From Chloroflexota bacterium (GTDB taxonomy: Bacteria; Chloroflexota; Dehalococcoidia; Lucifugimonadales; UBA3495), in assembly GCA_028875055.1 (NCBI GenBank), contig JAPPGG010000045.1, positions 1 to 64,000 on the forward strand: DNA of 64,000 nucleotides, written 5' to 3'. Below, piece by piece: positions 43,599 through 51,444 of this stretch. The notes under the pieces are model-generated. The model was not told the DNA's origin and did not search any database. It worked only from the letters and a program-made list of their open reading frames with translations. Positions within the stretch are counted from its first letter, which is position 1, and every line of letters starts with the position of its first letter. Made by a program: the position numbers and the translations under genes.

Positions 43599-44738
43599 TC
43601 AGGCTGTTTCCGGTCCGGCCGCCGCCGAACCCATATCCGGGCGCGAGCTTGACTCACCGGAAGTGGACAATTCTGTCCCCTCCAGATGGCGACTGATCAA
43701 CGCAATGGTCACTATAACACCCCAAACCCCGGTGGCCAGGCCAATATGAATGGCGCGTATGACAACCGGGAAATGGGTCCAGATAGCCACTGCGCCAATG
43801 AACACCTGGGCCAGGAAGAGCGCCGCTCCCAGGGCGCAGAATACCATCAAGGCGGTCTCGCCGGAAGACAAACTGGTCACTCCCAGGCGGTATCCCCGGT
43901 AAAGGGTATAAAGGAGAAGCCCGCCTACGACTGCGGCGACGACTCGGTGAAGCATGTGTATTGCCTGCAGTGTGTCTGATGGCAGGAGCGAGCCCCCGCA
44001 AAGAGGCCACTGAGGGCAGGCTGCCAGTGCGCCAGGAGTGGCCGTCACATAGGATCCGGAAAGAAGCATGGCATAAGTTGCAAAGGCCGCCACCGCCGCC
44101 AGCATGGGAAAACCAGCCGCTCCGTATCTGGACGCCGCTTCCTGGTTGCTGGGACCTGGCATCCCTTCCGCCGACGCCCGGCTGGGGTGAACCCGGCTGG
44201 GGGAGTCCTTGGCGTAAAGGGTTGCAACCGCGGTGAGGATTAGGCAGGCCAGTAGCCCCTGGGCCAGGGCCATGTGGGCCGCCACGATGTGGCCGGGCAG
44301 TTCGGTCAGCACGGTTACGCCGCCCAGTCCGGCTTGCGCCAGGAGCAACACCAGGGAAATGGCGGCGGGTACCAGCACCGACATTACGCGCCGGTACTTC
44401 AAGAGGGCAATCAGAAAGGTTGCGGCCACCAGTGGACCCACTATGGCGGAGGCAACGAGGCGGTGACTGTACTCGATTATGTCTTCCTTGGTCAGGGGAG
44501 GAATCAGGCTGCCGTCGCACAGCGGCCACTCGCCGCCGCAACCCAGTCCCGAACCGGTGACCCGGACCACTCCGCCAAGCACTATCAGGAAAAAGGTGGC
44601 GATAACCGACGTGACGGCGAAGCGCCGCAGCCAGCGCCCATCGCCGCCCGGAGATATGGGTTGTGCGCTGGAAGGATTACCGGATTCTCCGTAGCTAGCC
44701 ACCGCGCCCGACTTGACCTCGGCCTTCAAATGAGGCAA
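43599..44738 (-). CDS. ctaA: Heme A synthase
   Basis: This 379-residue, eight-helix protein of the CtaA/COX15 family oxidises heme O to heme A. The four heme-ligand His motifs are visible (EYSHRLVAS, HIVAAHMALAQG, IHMLHRVVAA and VIRAIHIGLATG). Paired cysteines in the two periplasmic loops (GCGGEWPLC and ACPQWPLC) are typical of the bacterial form. It heads the leftward oxidase cluster. The gene is intact. Confidence 0.95.
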   Translation of the reverse strand: MPHLKAEVKSGAVASYGESGNPSSAQPISPGGDGRWLRRFAVTSVIATFFLIVLGGVVRVTGSGLGCGGEWPLCDGSLIPPLTKEDIIEYSHRLVASAIVGPLVAATFLIALLKYRRVMSVLVPAAISLVLLLAQAGLGGVTVLTELPGHIVAAHMALAQGLLACLILTAVATLYAKDSPSRVHPSRASAEGMPGPSNQEAASRYGAAGFPMLAAVAAFATYAMLLSGSYVTATPGALAACPQWPLCGGSLLPSDTLQAIHMLHRVVAAVVGGLLLYTLYRGYRLGVTSLSSGETALMVFCALGAALFLAQVFIGAVAIWTHFPVVIRAIHIGLATGVWGVIVTIALISRHLEGTELSTSGESSSRPDMGSAAAGPETA

Positions 44739-44854
44739 ATGTAAGAGTTCAGAATTGGTGGGATTTCCCGGCCAGCCAGCCCGTCATAACGGCGAAAGCC
44801 GGCATCCGGGAGCCCTTGCTGCCTTTAACCTGTATTCACTGTCAGCCTTGCAGG

Positions 44855-44874
44855 ATTCCGGCCTGAGCCGGAAT
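44855..44874. repeat. dRS3-like hairpin repeat
   Basis: ATTCCGGC-CTGA-GCCGGAAT is a perfect 8-bp stem with a 4-base loop. On the minus strand the unit reads CGTCATTCCGGCTCAGGCCG, the same framework as the repeat at 35049 with compensating stem changes. It sits between divergent ctaA and the ABC transporter. Confidence 0.6.
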
Positions 44875-44951
44875 GACGAGTCCAGGCATCCGTGAATATC
44901 AACTCTGAACTGTTACAGGCAAATGCGGTTACACGTGCCTCAAAGGGATAT

Positions 44952-44967
44952 TGTGATATACTTCACA
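44952..44967 (+). promoter_or_regulatory. CRP/FNR-like operator over the ABC transporter promoter
   Basis: TGTGA-TATACT-TCACA is a perfect TGTGA-N6-TCACA palindrome, the classical site of CRP-superfamily regulators. Its centre, TATACT, is also a good -10 hexamer, and the start codon is only eight bases after the palindrome. Binding would block RNA polymerase, so repression is expected. There is no ribosome site, which suggests a leaderless or nearly leaderless transcript. Confidence 0.6.
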
Positions 44968-44974
44968 TACTATC

Positions 44975-45922
44975 ATGTCTAAGGCAATTCGGGTAGAAGG
45001 CCTGGTAAAGCGATACGGCGATTTCGCGGCCGTGGACAATGTTTCCTTCGATGTCAGTGAAGGTGAGATTTTTGGCATCCTGGGCCCCAACGGCGCCGGA
45101 AAGACCACTACCCTGGAAATTATCGAGGGCCTGCAACCGCCAACAGCGGGCCAGGTCACGGTCCTTGGCAAAGACATACGGAAACAAGCCCGCAGCATCA
45201 AGGCCAGGATCGGAGTCCAGCTTCAGTCTTCGGCTTACTTCAGCTTCCTCACCCTGCGCGAAATCCTGAACCTGCTGGGCAGTTTCTACCCCAAGCGCCT
45301 GCCGCCGGATGAACTCCTGGGCCTGGTGGGGCTGGCGGACCGGGCCAACAGCCGAGTCAACCAGCTTTCAATTGGCCAGAGCCAGAGATTTACCGTGGCG
45401 GCCAGCCTGATCAACGACCCCGAACTCGTCATCCTGGATGAACCCACCACAGGCTTGGACCCCCAGGCCCGCCACAACCTGTGGGACCTGATTTCCGAAA
45501 TGCAAGCCCGGAAGGTCACAGTGGTCCTGACAACCCACTACATGGAAGAAGCCGAGTTGCTATGCCAGCGTTTGGCGATTATGGACCACGGCAAGATAGT
45601 GGCAATAGATTCTCCCAGCGACCTGATCAGCCGAATCGAGACCACCTATACAGTAAAGCTGCAGACCGACCGGCCCCTGAGCGATGGCCAGTCCCAGGCT
45701 CTCAACGAAGGCGGCAGCGTGCAGAAGATGGCTGCGGACCCCTCGTCCCAAACGGCGGCGAGCAATTCGTATGTGCTGCGGCTCGACAGGAATCCTGAAT
45801 CCCTGAACCGGGCGCTGGACGGAATTGTACGCAGCGGCATCTCCCTCAAGCACCTGGAAATCCAGCCGGCAACGCTGGAGGACGTCTTCCTGGAACTGAC
45901 GGGTAACGAGTTGAGGGACTAG
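44975..45922 (+). CDS. ABC transporter ATP-binding protein
   Basis: This 315-residue ATPase has Walker A GPNGAGKTT, a Q-loop in QLQSSAYFSFLT, a signature LSIGQSQRF (normally LSGGQ), Walker B LVILDEPTTGLDP and the H-loop TTHYMEE. The C-terminal ~90 residues are an accessory domain seen in drug/antibiotic exporters of the DrrA/CcmA type. It pairs with the permease two bases downstream. The Ile in the signature is unusual but conserved function is likely, as the rest is intact. Confidence 0.93.
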   Translation: MSKAIRVEGLVKRYGDFAAVDNVSFDVSEGEIFGILGPNGAGKTTTLEIIEGLQPPTAGQVTVLGKDIRKQARSIKARIGVQLQSSAYFSFLTLREILNLLGSFYPKRLPPDELLGLVGLADRANSRVNQLSIGQSQRFTVAASLINDPELVILDEPTTGLDPQARHNLWDLISEMQARKVTVVLTTHYMEEAELLCQRLAIMDHGKIVAIDSPSDLISRIETTYTVKLQTDRPLSDGQSQALNEGGSVQKMAADPSSQTAASNSYVLRLDRNPESLNRALDGIVRSGISLKHLEIQPATLEDVFLELTGNELRD

Positions 45923-45924
45923 CG

Positions 45925-47043
45925 TTGCTGGCGTTAACCATAGCCAACCTGAAAATGATGGTTCGGAACCGCCAGACCACGTTCTGGGCGCTGTTCTTTC
46001 CCCTGATAATGGTTGCGGTCTTCGGCCTGTTTGACTTCAACACCTTTTCATCCTCGAGTGTGGCGGCGCTTGACCTGGCCGACAATGACGCATCGCGACA
46101 GCTGGTTGATTCCCTGGAAGAAGCGGAGCTGGTCCAACTTGCCGACCCGCCGGCAAACCTGGAAGAGGGGCTGAGAGCAGTGGAGAAGGGAGACCTGGAT
46201 TTCCTGGTGGCGATTCCCGCGGGTTTTGGCGCGGGGACAGTTGAGGGGGACATCCCTTCCCCAGCTGCGGAACTGGCGGCGGAAGTCAGCATGACCCCGG
46301 TTACCCTGGTAACGGGGGAAGAGAGCGAGGAACGGGGCCAGCTAATTGCCAACGTCCTGCGCCGGTCCATCGACACTATCACCAACGGGGAGCCGCCGGA
46401 GGAAGGCCCGGACCAGGTGATTACCGAAAGAATCGAAACCCGGTCGGCGCCTTATTTTGACGTTGTCCTGCTGGGTCTGGTCGGAATGGGCATAATGTCC
46501 CACGCCATCATTTCCATTGCCGTGCACATCAGCAACTATCGAAATCTTTCCATACTGAAGCGGATGCTGGTAACGCCGCTGGCTATCTGGAAGTTCTTTG
46601 CCGCAGAAGTGGTCGCTCAGCTGGTGCTGGCAGTAATTCAGGCCGCGGTCATACTGGGAGTGGGTGTGTTTATTTTCAGGGCAGAGCTGGTGGGGAGCGT
46701 GATTCACATGCTGCCGATAATAATTCTCGGAAGCCTCGTGTTCCTGAACATAGGGTTCATCATCTCCGCCTGGGCAAACACGCCGGCGGCGGCATCGGGA
46801 ATGGGGAACGTGGTATCCCTGCCCATGATGTTTTTCGCGGGCACCTTCTTCTCGACTTCAGCGTTGCCCTGGCTGCTGCCCTACGTCGCGGATGCCCTGC
46901 CCCTGGCTCCCATGATTACGGCACTGAGGGACATTGGCCTGCACGGGGCCAATATCTGGGAGGTCTGGCAGCAGCTGGCCTGGCTGGCGGGCTGGCTGGT
47001 GGCAACTTCCCTGGTCGCAGTGCGAGTTTTCCGGTTCAGTTAG
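45925..47043 (+). CDS. ABC-2 type permease
   Basis: This 372-residue ABC-2 permease has one N-terminal helix (TFWALFFPLIMVAVFGLF), a long extracytoplasmic loop of about 150 residues, and five C-terminal helices, the layout of the DrrB/YhgE exporters. It ends with the conserved LPLAPMITALRDI segment. It starts with TTG two bases after the ATPase stop codon. The pair should export a lipid-like or antibiotic compound; the substrate is unknown. Confidence 0.9.
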   Translation: MLALTIANLKMMVRNRQTTFWALFFPLIMVAVFGLFDFNTFSSSSVAALDLADNDASRQLVDSLEEAELVQLADPPANLEEGLRAVEKGDLDFLVAIPAGFGAGTVEGDIPSPAAELAAEVSMTPVTLVTGEESEERGQLIANVLRRSIDTITNGEPPEEGPDQVITERIETRSAPYFDVVLLGLVGMGIMSHAIISIAVHISNYRNLSILKRMLVTPLAIWKFFAAEVVAQLVLAVIQAAVILGVGVFIFRAELVGSVIHMLPIIILGSLVFLNIGFIISAWANTPAAASGMGNVVSLPMMFFAGTFFSTSALPWLLPYVADALPLAPMITALRDIGLHGANIWEVWQQLAWLAGWLVATSLVAVRVFRFS

Positions 47044-47119
47044 TTTCCTTCCCAGCTAATTTCCTTCAGGCGAAAACGCCCGTCCCGCATTGGCCTCCAA
47101 AGTCTTGTACCGGAGCCTC

Positions 47120-47428
47120 ATGTCCAGCGTTCTGCTCGCCGCTGCTTTTCTACTCGTAGCCATGCCAATGCTGCTTGGCGCCGGCTGTGATGCGAACAGT
47201 CCCAACCAGGTACGCGGGCAAGTGATTGAAGCCGTTCCAAGAAACTTCTCGGAACTGGAAGTGCTGCGAATTCGCGACGACGAAGGCAGGGAGTACGTGT
47301 TTGAGACCGAGGGATTCATCGGCTTTACGCCTTCCCACGTCCGCGAGCACCAGCTGTTCGGGCAGTCGCTGCTGGTGATCTACGAGAGGCGCGGAGAGGT
47401 TCTGATCGCCATAAGACTGGAGGACTGA
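47120..47428 (+). CDS. Small lipoprotein of unknown function
   Basis: This 102-residue protein has a signal peptide with lipobox LLGAGC and a small beta-rich domain (VRGQVIEAVPRNFSELEVLRIRDDEG, HQLFGQSLLVIYERRGEVLIAIRLED). I recognise no family; it might be a single OB- or SH3-like barrel. The start at 47120 has GGAG nearby; a TTG ten codons earlier is an alternative. It ends seven bases from the convergent thioredoxin-fold lipoprotein gene. Confidence 0.7.
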   Translation: MSSVLLAAAFLLVAMPMLLGAGCDANSPNQVRGQVIEAVPRNFSELEVLRIRDDEGREYVFETEGFIGFTPSHVREHQLFGQSLLVIYERRGEVLIAIRLED

Positions 47429-47435
47429 AGCAGGG

Positions 47436-48413
47436 TCAGCTCCCGAGCAGCCTGGTCAGGGTCTCGTCCAGCAGCGACTCCGGGGTGAACTGTTCAAACT
47501 TGGCTTGCACCAGTCCGTCCTGATCCATTACGAAAGTCCACGGCTCGCTGGGGAGCCCCCATTCTTCCACCGCCGGGACCTTCGTCGCCGCGAAGCGGTT
47601 GCCTTCGATCAAGTGCGGGTCCTGGAATACTTCCACGTGAATGAAGTTTACCCGGCCCTCATATCGTTCTTTGAGGCTTTGCAACACGTCCAGCTGTGGG
47701 CCGCAGGTGGCGCTGACGCAGAAGGCAGGCGTGGAGAAAAGGACCACCAGGGGCTTCCCAACATCCAGGGCTTCGGCTACCGACAGTTGATAGAATCCGG
47801 GGTCGGGGGTCGGGTCGCTGGAAATTTCGGCCAGATCGTCAACCTGGTCGAAGGTAGGAGTATCGCTGCGCGGGGCCGGTAAGCCTATCGCCGGGGTAGC
47901 CGGGTGTTCGCGGACCCTCACGGCGGTTGTGGCTTCGACCGCCGCCCCGGTCACGTCTGTGGCGGACACCCTTAGCTCCCAGAGCCCTGGATTCTGCCTG
48001 GTGGCTTCGCCTGCCACGTCAAACTCAATCTCGGCTACGAAGACTCCCCTTCCGCTGCCCTCGGGAGGCCAGGACAGAAAGTGGGCTGTTATTGCCTCTT
48101 TCGCCTGCGGGCCCGCGCCGCCCGGCGGGGTGAACATTGGCGCCACGTTGGCGGTGCCGGCATTTACCGGGACGTTGTTGCGGTCCACCAGGGCAAAAAT
48201 AAGCCGGTTATTGCCCTTGGCCAGATCGGAACTCACCATCAGGGCGCTGTATTGGGGCCCACCCAGTTCAGGGATGTCTCCGTCACCGCCGCTGGGGGAT
48301 AAACAGGCAGTGACGACCAACAGGACAGCCAGCAATGCCACAAAGGCAACAAACCTGGAAACCACCAGCCCGGCAGGGCCCAGTGTACGGGGGCGGTGTG
48401 AATCTGAAAGCAT
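47436..48413 (-). CDS. Thioredoxin-fold lipoprotein
   Basis: This 325-residue lipoprotein (lipobox LLVVTAC) has a beta-rich N-terminal region followed by a thioredoxin-like domain from about residue 200: KPLVVLFSTPAFCVSATCGPQLDVLQSL, then VNFIHVEVF and PWTFVMDQDGLVQAKFE. The cysteines are spaced CVSATC rather than CxxC, so redox chemistry, if any, is atypical. The ATG at 48413 lies inside the 8-bp target duplication of the adjacent mobile element, so its original upstream control has been replaced by the element's end. Confidence 0.85.
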   Translation of the reverse strand: MLSDSHRPRTLGPAGLVVSRFVAFVALLAVLLVVTACLSPSGGDGDIPELGGPQYSALMVSSDLAKGNNRLIFALVDRNNVPVNAGTANVAPMFTPPGGAGPQAKEAITAHFLSWPPEGSGRGVFVAEIEFDVAGEATRQNPGLWELRVSATDVTGAAVEATTAVRVREHPATPAIGLPAPRSDTPTFDQVDDLAEISSDPTPDPGFYQLSVAEALDVGKPLVVLFSTPAFCVSATCGPQLDVLQSLKERYEGRVNFIHVEVFQDPHLIEGNRFAATKVPAVEEWGLPSEPWTFVMDQDGLVQAKFEQFTPESLLDETLTRLLGS

Positions 48414-48419
48414 AAGGAG

Positions 48420-48927
48420 GGGAATTATATACCTGTGTACCCACGGAAGAGTGAGGGATAATTGGAATGCAAAAGCGCCTATTCGATGAGCCAGAAGCAA
48501 TATCATATTTCGTCCACAACAAAAACACAGCCAAGTCCATGTTTGTCAACTTGGCCTTGCTCTTACTTGATGGGGCAATTGACCTTGACCAATCTTTAGA
48601 TGGCGTCGGTGAACCTCTGCAGTCGATACAGTCCCGCATGCCCTATCCAGAGAATCCACGAAGGGGCAACGGCCTGAATGAGTGTACTTGCAGCAGGTGC
48701 GGGCGGACGGGGGTGATCCTCAAGTTAAACCTCCGGGCGGGTTGGTTGTGCCTGCGCTGCAACCGGGAATACATGGTAGCAATGGGCTGGGAGGACGAAT
48801 ACGGGCGCCTTTTGCCCGATTGTGAGAGTTGCAACGGTATCAATCAATCTACCTGCCCCGCCCGATGCAGGGAGGCTGAATTTAAGCGGCATGACGAGTT
48901 CTTTGGGTACACAGGTATATAATTCCC
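48420..48927. mobile_element. 508-bp element with perfect 24-bp TIRs and 8-bp TSD
   Basis: The left end (48420-48443, beginning GGGAATTATATACCTG) is the exact reverse complement of the right end (48904-48927). ATAAGGAG flanks it directly at 48412-48419 and 48928-48935, a perfect target-site duplication. It holds one gene, 48467-48922, which runs into the right inverted repeat. The DNA is visibly less GC-rich than its neighbours. An 8-bp duplication and ends starting GG fit several insertion-sequence families, but the element is too short for a transposase gene of normal length. Confidence 0.92.
48467..48922 (+). CDS. Cys-rich zinc-ribbon protein of the 508-bp element
   Basis: This 151-residue protein fills the mobile element and ends at a TAA inside the right inverted repeat, so its last residues (GYTGI) are encoded by the repeat. 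It contains one zinc-ribbon-like pair, CTCSRC with CLRC 20-odd residues later, and a second Cys cluster, CESC followed by CPARC. No DDE or other transposase core is visible. It may be cargo, a DNA-binding accessory protein, or the N-terminal zinc part left from a larger transposase. No known family is recognised. Confidence 0.75.
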   Translation: MQKRLFDEPEAISYFVHNKNTAKSMFVNLALLLLDGAIDLDQSLDGVGEPLQSIQSRMPYPENPRRGNGLNECTCSRCGRTGVILKLNLRAGWLCLRCNREYMVAMGWEDEYGRLLPDCESCNGINQSTCPARCREAEFKRHDEFFGYTGI

Positions 48928-48935
48928 ATAAGGAG

Positions 48936-49159
48936 CTTACTCGTGGATTATTCGGGGCGTTGGTTCGACCAGGGTGACCGCTTGATTCGGCAATTCATAA
49001 ACGGAGGAAGAATTTCAATCGCTGGATGCAGGACAGGAACGCCAGAGGGCCTCCAGCATTCCCCGTTGGAACGACCGGTTCAACGGAGTACGAGACATGG
49101 CCCGCTGCTGCGCCCTGCCGGACCCTTCGCTGGAACATAAAGGCCCTGGGACACCGGCT
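48936..49159. other. Spacer after the 508-bp element
   Basis: Apart from GAGGAAGAA-like purine tracts I see no gene, hairpin or repeat here. It would have formed the upstream region of the leftward lipoprotein gene before the element inserted. Confidence 0.35.
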
Positions 49160-50581
49160 CTAGGCAAAGCCTTCAAGCTTGACACACTGGGCAATCAGAT
49201 GGTCCATCCTTGTTTCGATTTCCAGGCCTGACACGATCTGGGCGACGCTTTCCAGGTTTTCGCTGGGCCAGGGCATATCTCCAAACAGGGGACGAACCCT
49301 GCGCAACTCGGTGGCAAAGTTCCACTCCAGCTCGTTGCCCTGGTACTCGCCCATGTATTCGGTGCCGCCGGACAAGGAAACGGTGATGCGGGGAGCGAAA
49401 GCCTGGCGGTTGCGGTGTCCCACAACTTCAACCTTTTTCATCAGGTCCAAAACCGTTGCGTCCTCCTCGGAGGAGCCGTCGCCGGGGTCTATACGGGTGC
49501 GGAGCGGCGGGTAGTTACCCTTGACGCAGGTATAGGCCGTGAAATAGTGGGTGCTGCCCACCGCCGGCGCATCGGCGCTGCGCTCGGGATTCGGGAAAGC
49601 GGGAGACGGGTAAGTGGTCTCCAGCCAGTTCATATCCACGGTGATCTTTTCGATTTCCTCGACCGGCAGATTGTGAGACGACCTCATATCGGACATTAGC
49701 TCGATTACGGGGCAATTGTAGCCGGCCGTCGGGTAGAGCTTGGGCGTGACGTGAAGCAGTTCCCACCTTTCGCCCAACTCGGAGACCACGCTGTCCAGGG
49801 AAACCTGCTCAGGTCCGTCGAATACATAGGACAGGTGGCCCCGATTGTTTCCGGTAAAGGCATTGTAGAATCCGGCGGCGCCCTCAAGGGCGGTTTCAGA
49901 GCCGCGAACCTGCTCCCGGGCCAGCAGGGCTGCCATTATTCCGTTCCGGGTGGCGTTGGGCTCGTGGAAAAGCATCTCCCTGCCTCCCGAGCGGGGACCC
50001 TCGGTGGTACCGCCGGCGAAGGTGCAGGCCAGCGCCATGGCCGTGACCAGCTGGTCCACGTTCAGCCGGAGCAACTTGGCGGTCGCCACCGCTGCTCCCA
50101 GCGTGCCGTAAACCGGGCTGGACCGGAAACCCCGGGCCTGGGTAGAAGGAATGAAGTCACCGGCAACACGCGCCTCAACTTCGTAACCGGCAGCCAGGGC
50201 GGTTATGAGTTCCCGCCCGGTGCGCCGTTCAATCTGCGCGGTGGCCAGGGCTGCGGGAATTACGCAGGGACCGGGGTGGATCAACATCCGGTACGAGTCT
50301 GACTGGTTGGTGGCGTGCATCAGCTTGCTGTTGGCGAAGGCCGCGCCGCACCTGGTGGCCTTGGCGCCATCCACAAGAATTGTGGCCCCGTCCGTCCTGC
50401 CCTCCTCCAGTTTAACCAGCTCCATGGAGGCTTGGGCATGGGAAGTTTCGGCGCCGAGAAAAGCGCCCAGCAACCCATGCAACAGGGAAGCCTTTACCTT
50501 GTCGGGGACCTCGGGCGGCAAATTGTCGAACTGGAGATTGTCCACGAATCGAGCCAGACTTCGGCTCAAAGAGTCAGCCAT
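49160..50581 (-). CDS. MmgE/PrpD-family protein
   Basis: This 473-residue protein matches the MmgE/PrpD family (2-methylcitrate dehydratase and relatives): DKVKASLLHGLLGAFLGA, AAFANSKLMHATNQSDSYRMLIHPGPCVIPAALA, GTLGAAVATAKLL and LYPTAGYNC. PrpD dehydrates methylcitrate in propionate breakdown; other members include aconitate decarboxylase. Without prpB or prpC nearby, a different substrate is likely. AAAGGA precedes the ATG at 50581; an upstream ATG would reach into the hydrolase gene. The gene follows the hydrolase by 22 bases. Confidence 0.9.
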   Translation of the reverse strand: MADSLSRSLARFVDNLQFDNLPPEVPDKVKASLLHGLLGAFLGAETSHAQASMELVKLEEGRTDGATILVDGAKATRCGAAFANSKLMHATNQSDSYRMLIHPGPCVIPAALATAQIERRTGRELITALAAGYEVEARVAGDFIPSTQARGFRSSPVYGTLGAAVATAKLLRLNVDQLVTAMALACTFAGGTTEGPRSGGREMLFHEPNATRNGIMAALLAREQVRGSETALEGAAGFYNAFTGNNRGHLSYVFDGPEQVSLDSVVSELGERWELLHVTPKLYPTAGYNCPVIELMSDMRSSHNLPVEEIEKITVDMNWLETTYPSPAFPNPERSADAPAVGSTHYFTAYTCVKGNYPPLRTRIDPGDGSSEEDATVLDLMKKVEVVGHRNRQAFAPRITVSLSGGTEYMGEYQGNELEWNFATELRRVRPLFGDMPWPSENLESVAQIVSGLEIETRMDHLIAQCVKLEGFA

Positions 50582-50603
50582 CGTTGTTTCCTTTCCTGTA
50601 TTG

Positions 50604-51398
50604 CTAGCGCTGGCTTTGGGCAAAGTCGAGCCAGACCCTGGCACAGGGAACGGGCAGGACATGCTGTACGAAACCGGACACCCCGGGAAATACTACGCGG
50701 CGACCGTTGGGAAAGAAATCCGCGGCATCCCGAAAGTCGCCCAGCACTTCTTCCCTGAGGCTGGCGGCAGCAAGGATAAGTACCGGTGTGTTGACCTGAC
50801 CCAACAGGGGACGCAGGTCGCCGGCGGCATTGCGCTGGAATCCACCCACCACGTGGGCCGGGGTAGCCGACATCTGGGAGGCGTACCAACGGGTATATTC
50901 GGGAGGCACTATCTGGGGGTCCAGGCGGCGACCGATGGTATTATCAACCCAGGCAGATACTCCCTCGCGCTCGATAAGGTCTGCACTCTCGGCGTGGTGG
51001 GGGTCATTGAAGCTGGTGGGGGACGTGCAGGCGGCCAGGGTCAGCAGGCGTTCCTGATGGAGGGTGGCAAATCGCATAGAGATGGAGCCGCCCACAGTCT
51101 CGCCTACCAGGTGCACCTTCTCCAGTTCCAGTTTGTCCAGGAGCTGCCCCAGGTCAGCGGCAAAGTTGTCCACCGACCAGGGATACCCGGGCTCCGGAAC
51201 CGAGGACTGGCCCATGCCCCGCATGTCAAACCGGACCACCCGGAAATGCCGCGCGATTATGGGAATCCAGCCGTACCAGAGCTTGTGGTTCTTGGCCATC
51301 CCATGATGCAGGACTACGGTTTCCGCGTCCCCCCAGGGATCCGTAAAGTCGTCCACCTTGTAGAAAAGCTGGCAACCGTCGTCAAGCGTTACAAACAT
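50604..51398 (-). CDS. Alpha/beta-hydrolase-fold protein with altered catalytic triad
   Basis: This 264-residue protein has the alpha/beta hydrolase scaffold (VVLHHGMAKNHKLWYGW, FDMRGMGQSS, nucleophile elbow region VGETVGGSIS). The nucleophile position is Thr101 instead of Ser. The usual Asp strand (VLVIxGxxD) reads VLILAAASLREE and the His loop reads PGVSGFVQHVLP, so the other triad members are not in the normal places. It may be non-hydrolytic. The start at 51398 avoids overlap with the upstream CMD gene. It lies between CMD and PrpD-like genes in one leftward operon. Confidence 0.8.
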   Translation of the reverse strand: MFVTLDDGCQLFYKVDDFTDPWGDAETVVLHHGMAKNHKLWYGWIPIIARHFRVVRFDMRGMGQSSVPEPGYPWSVDNFAADLGQLLDKLELEKVHLVGETVGGSISMRFATLHQERLLTLAACTSPTSFNDPHHAESADLIEREGVSAWVDNTIGRRLDPQIVPPEYTRWYASQMSATPAHVVGGFQRNAAGDLRPLLGQVNTPVLILAAASLREEVLGDFRDAADFFPNGRRVVFPGVSGFVQHVLPVPCARVWLDFAQSQR

Positions 51399-51444
51399 AA
51401 GGCCTTCTTCACCTGCGGGGCTCTCAGGCTTTGAAACATTGACT

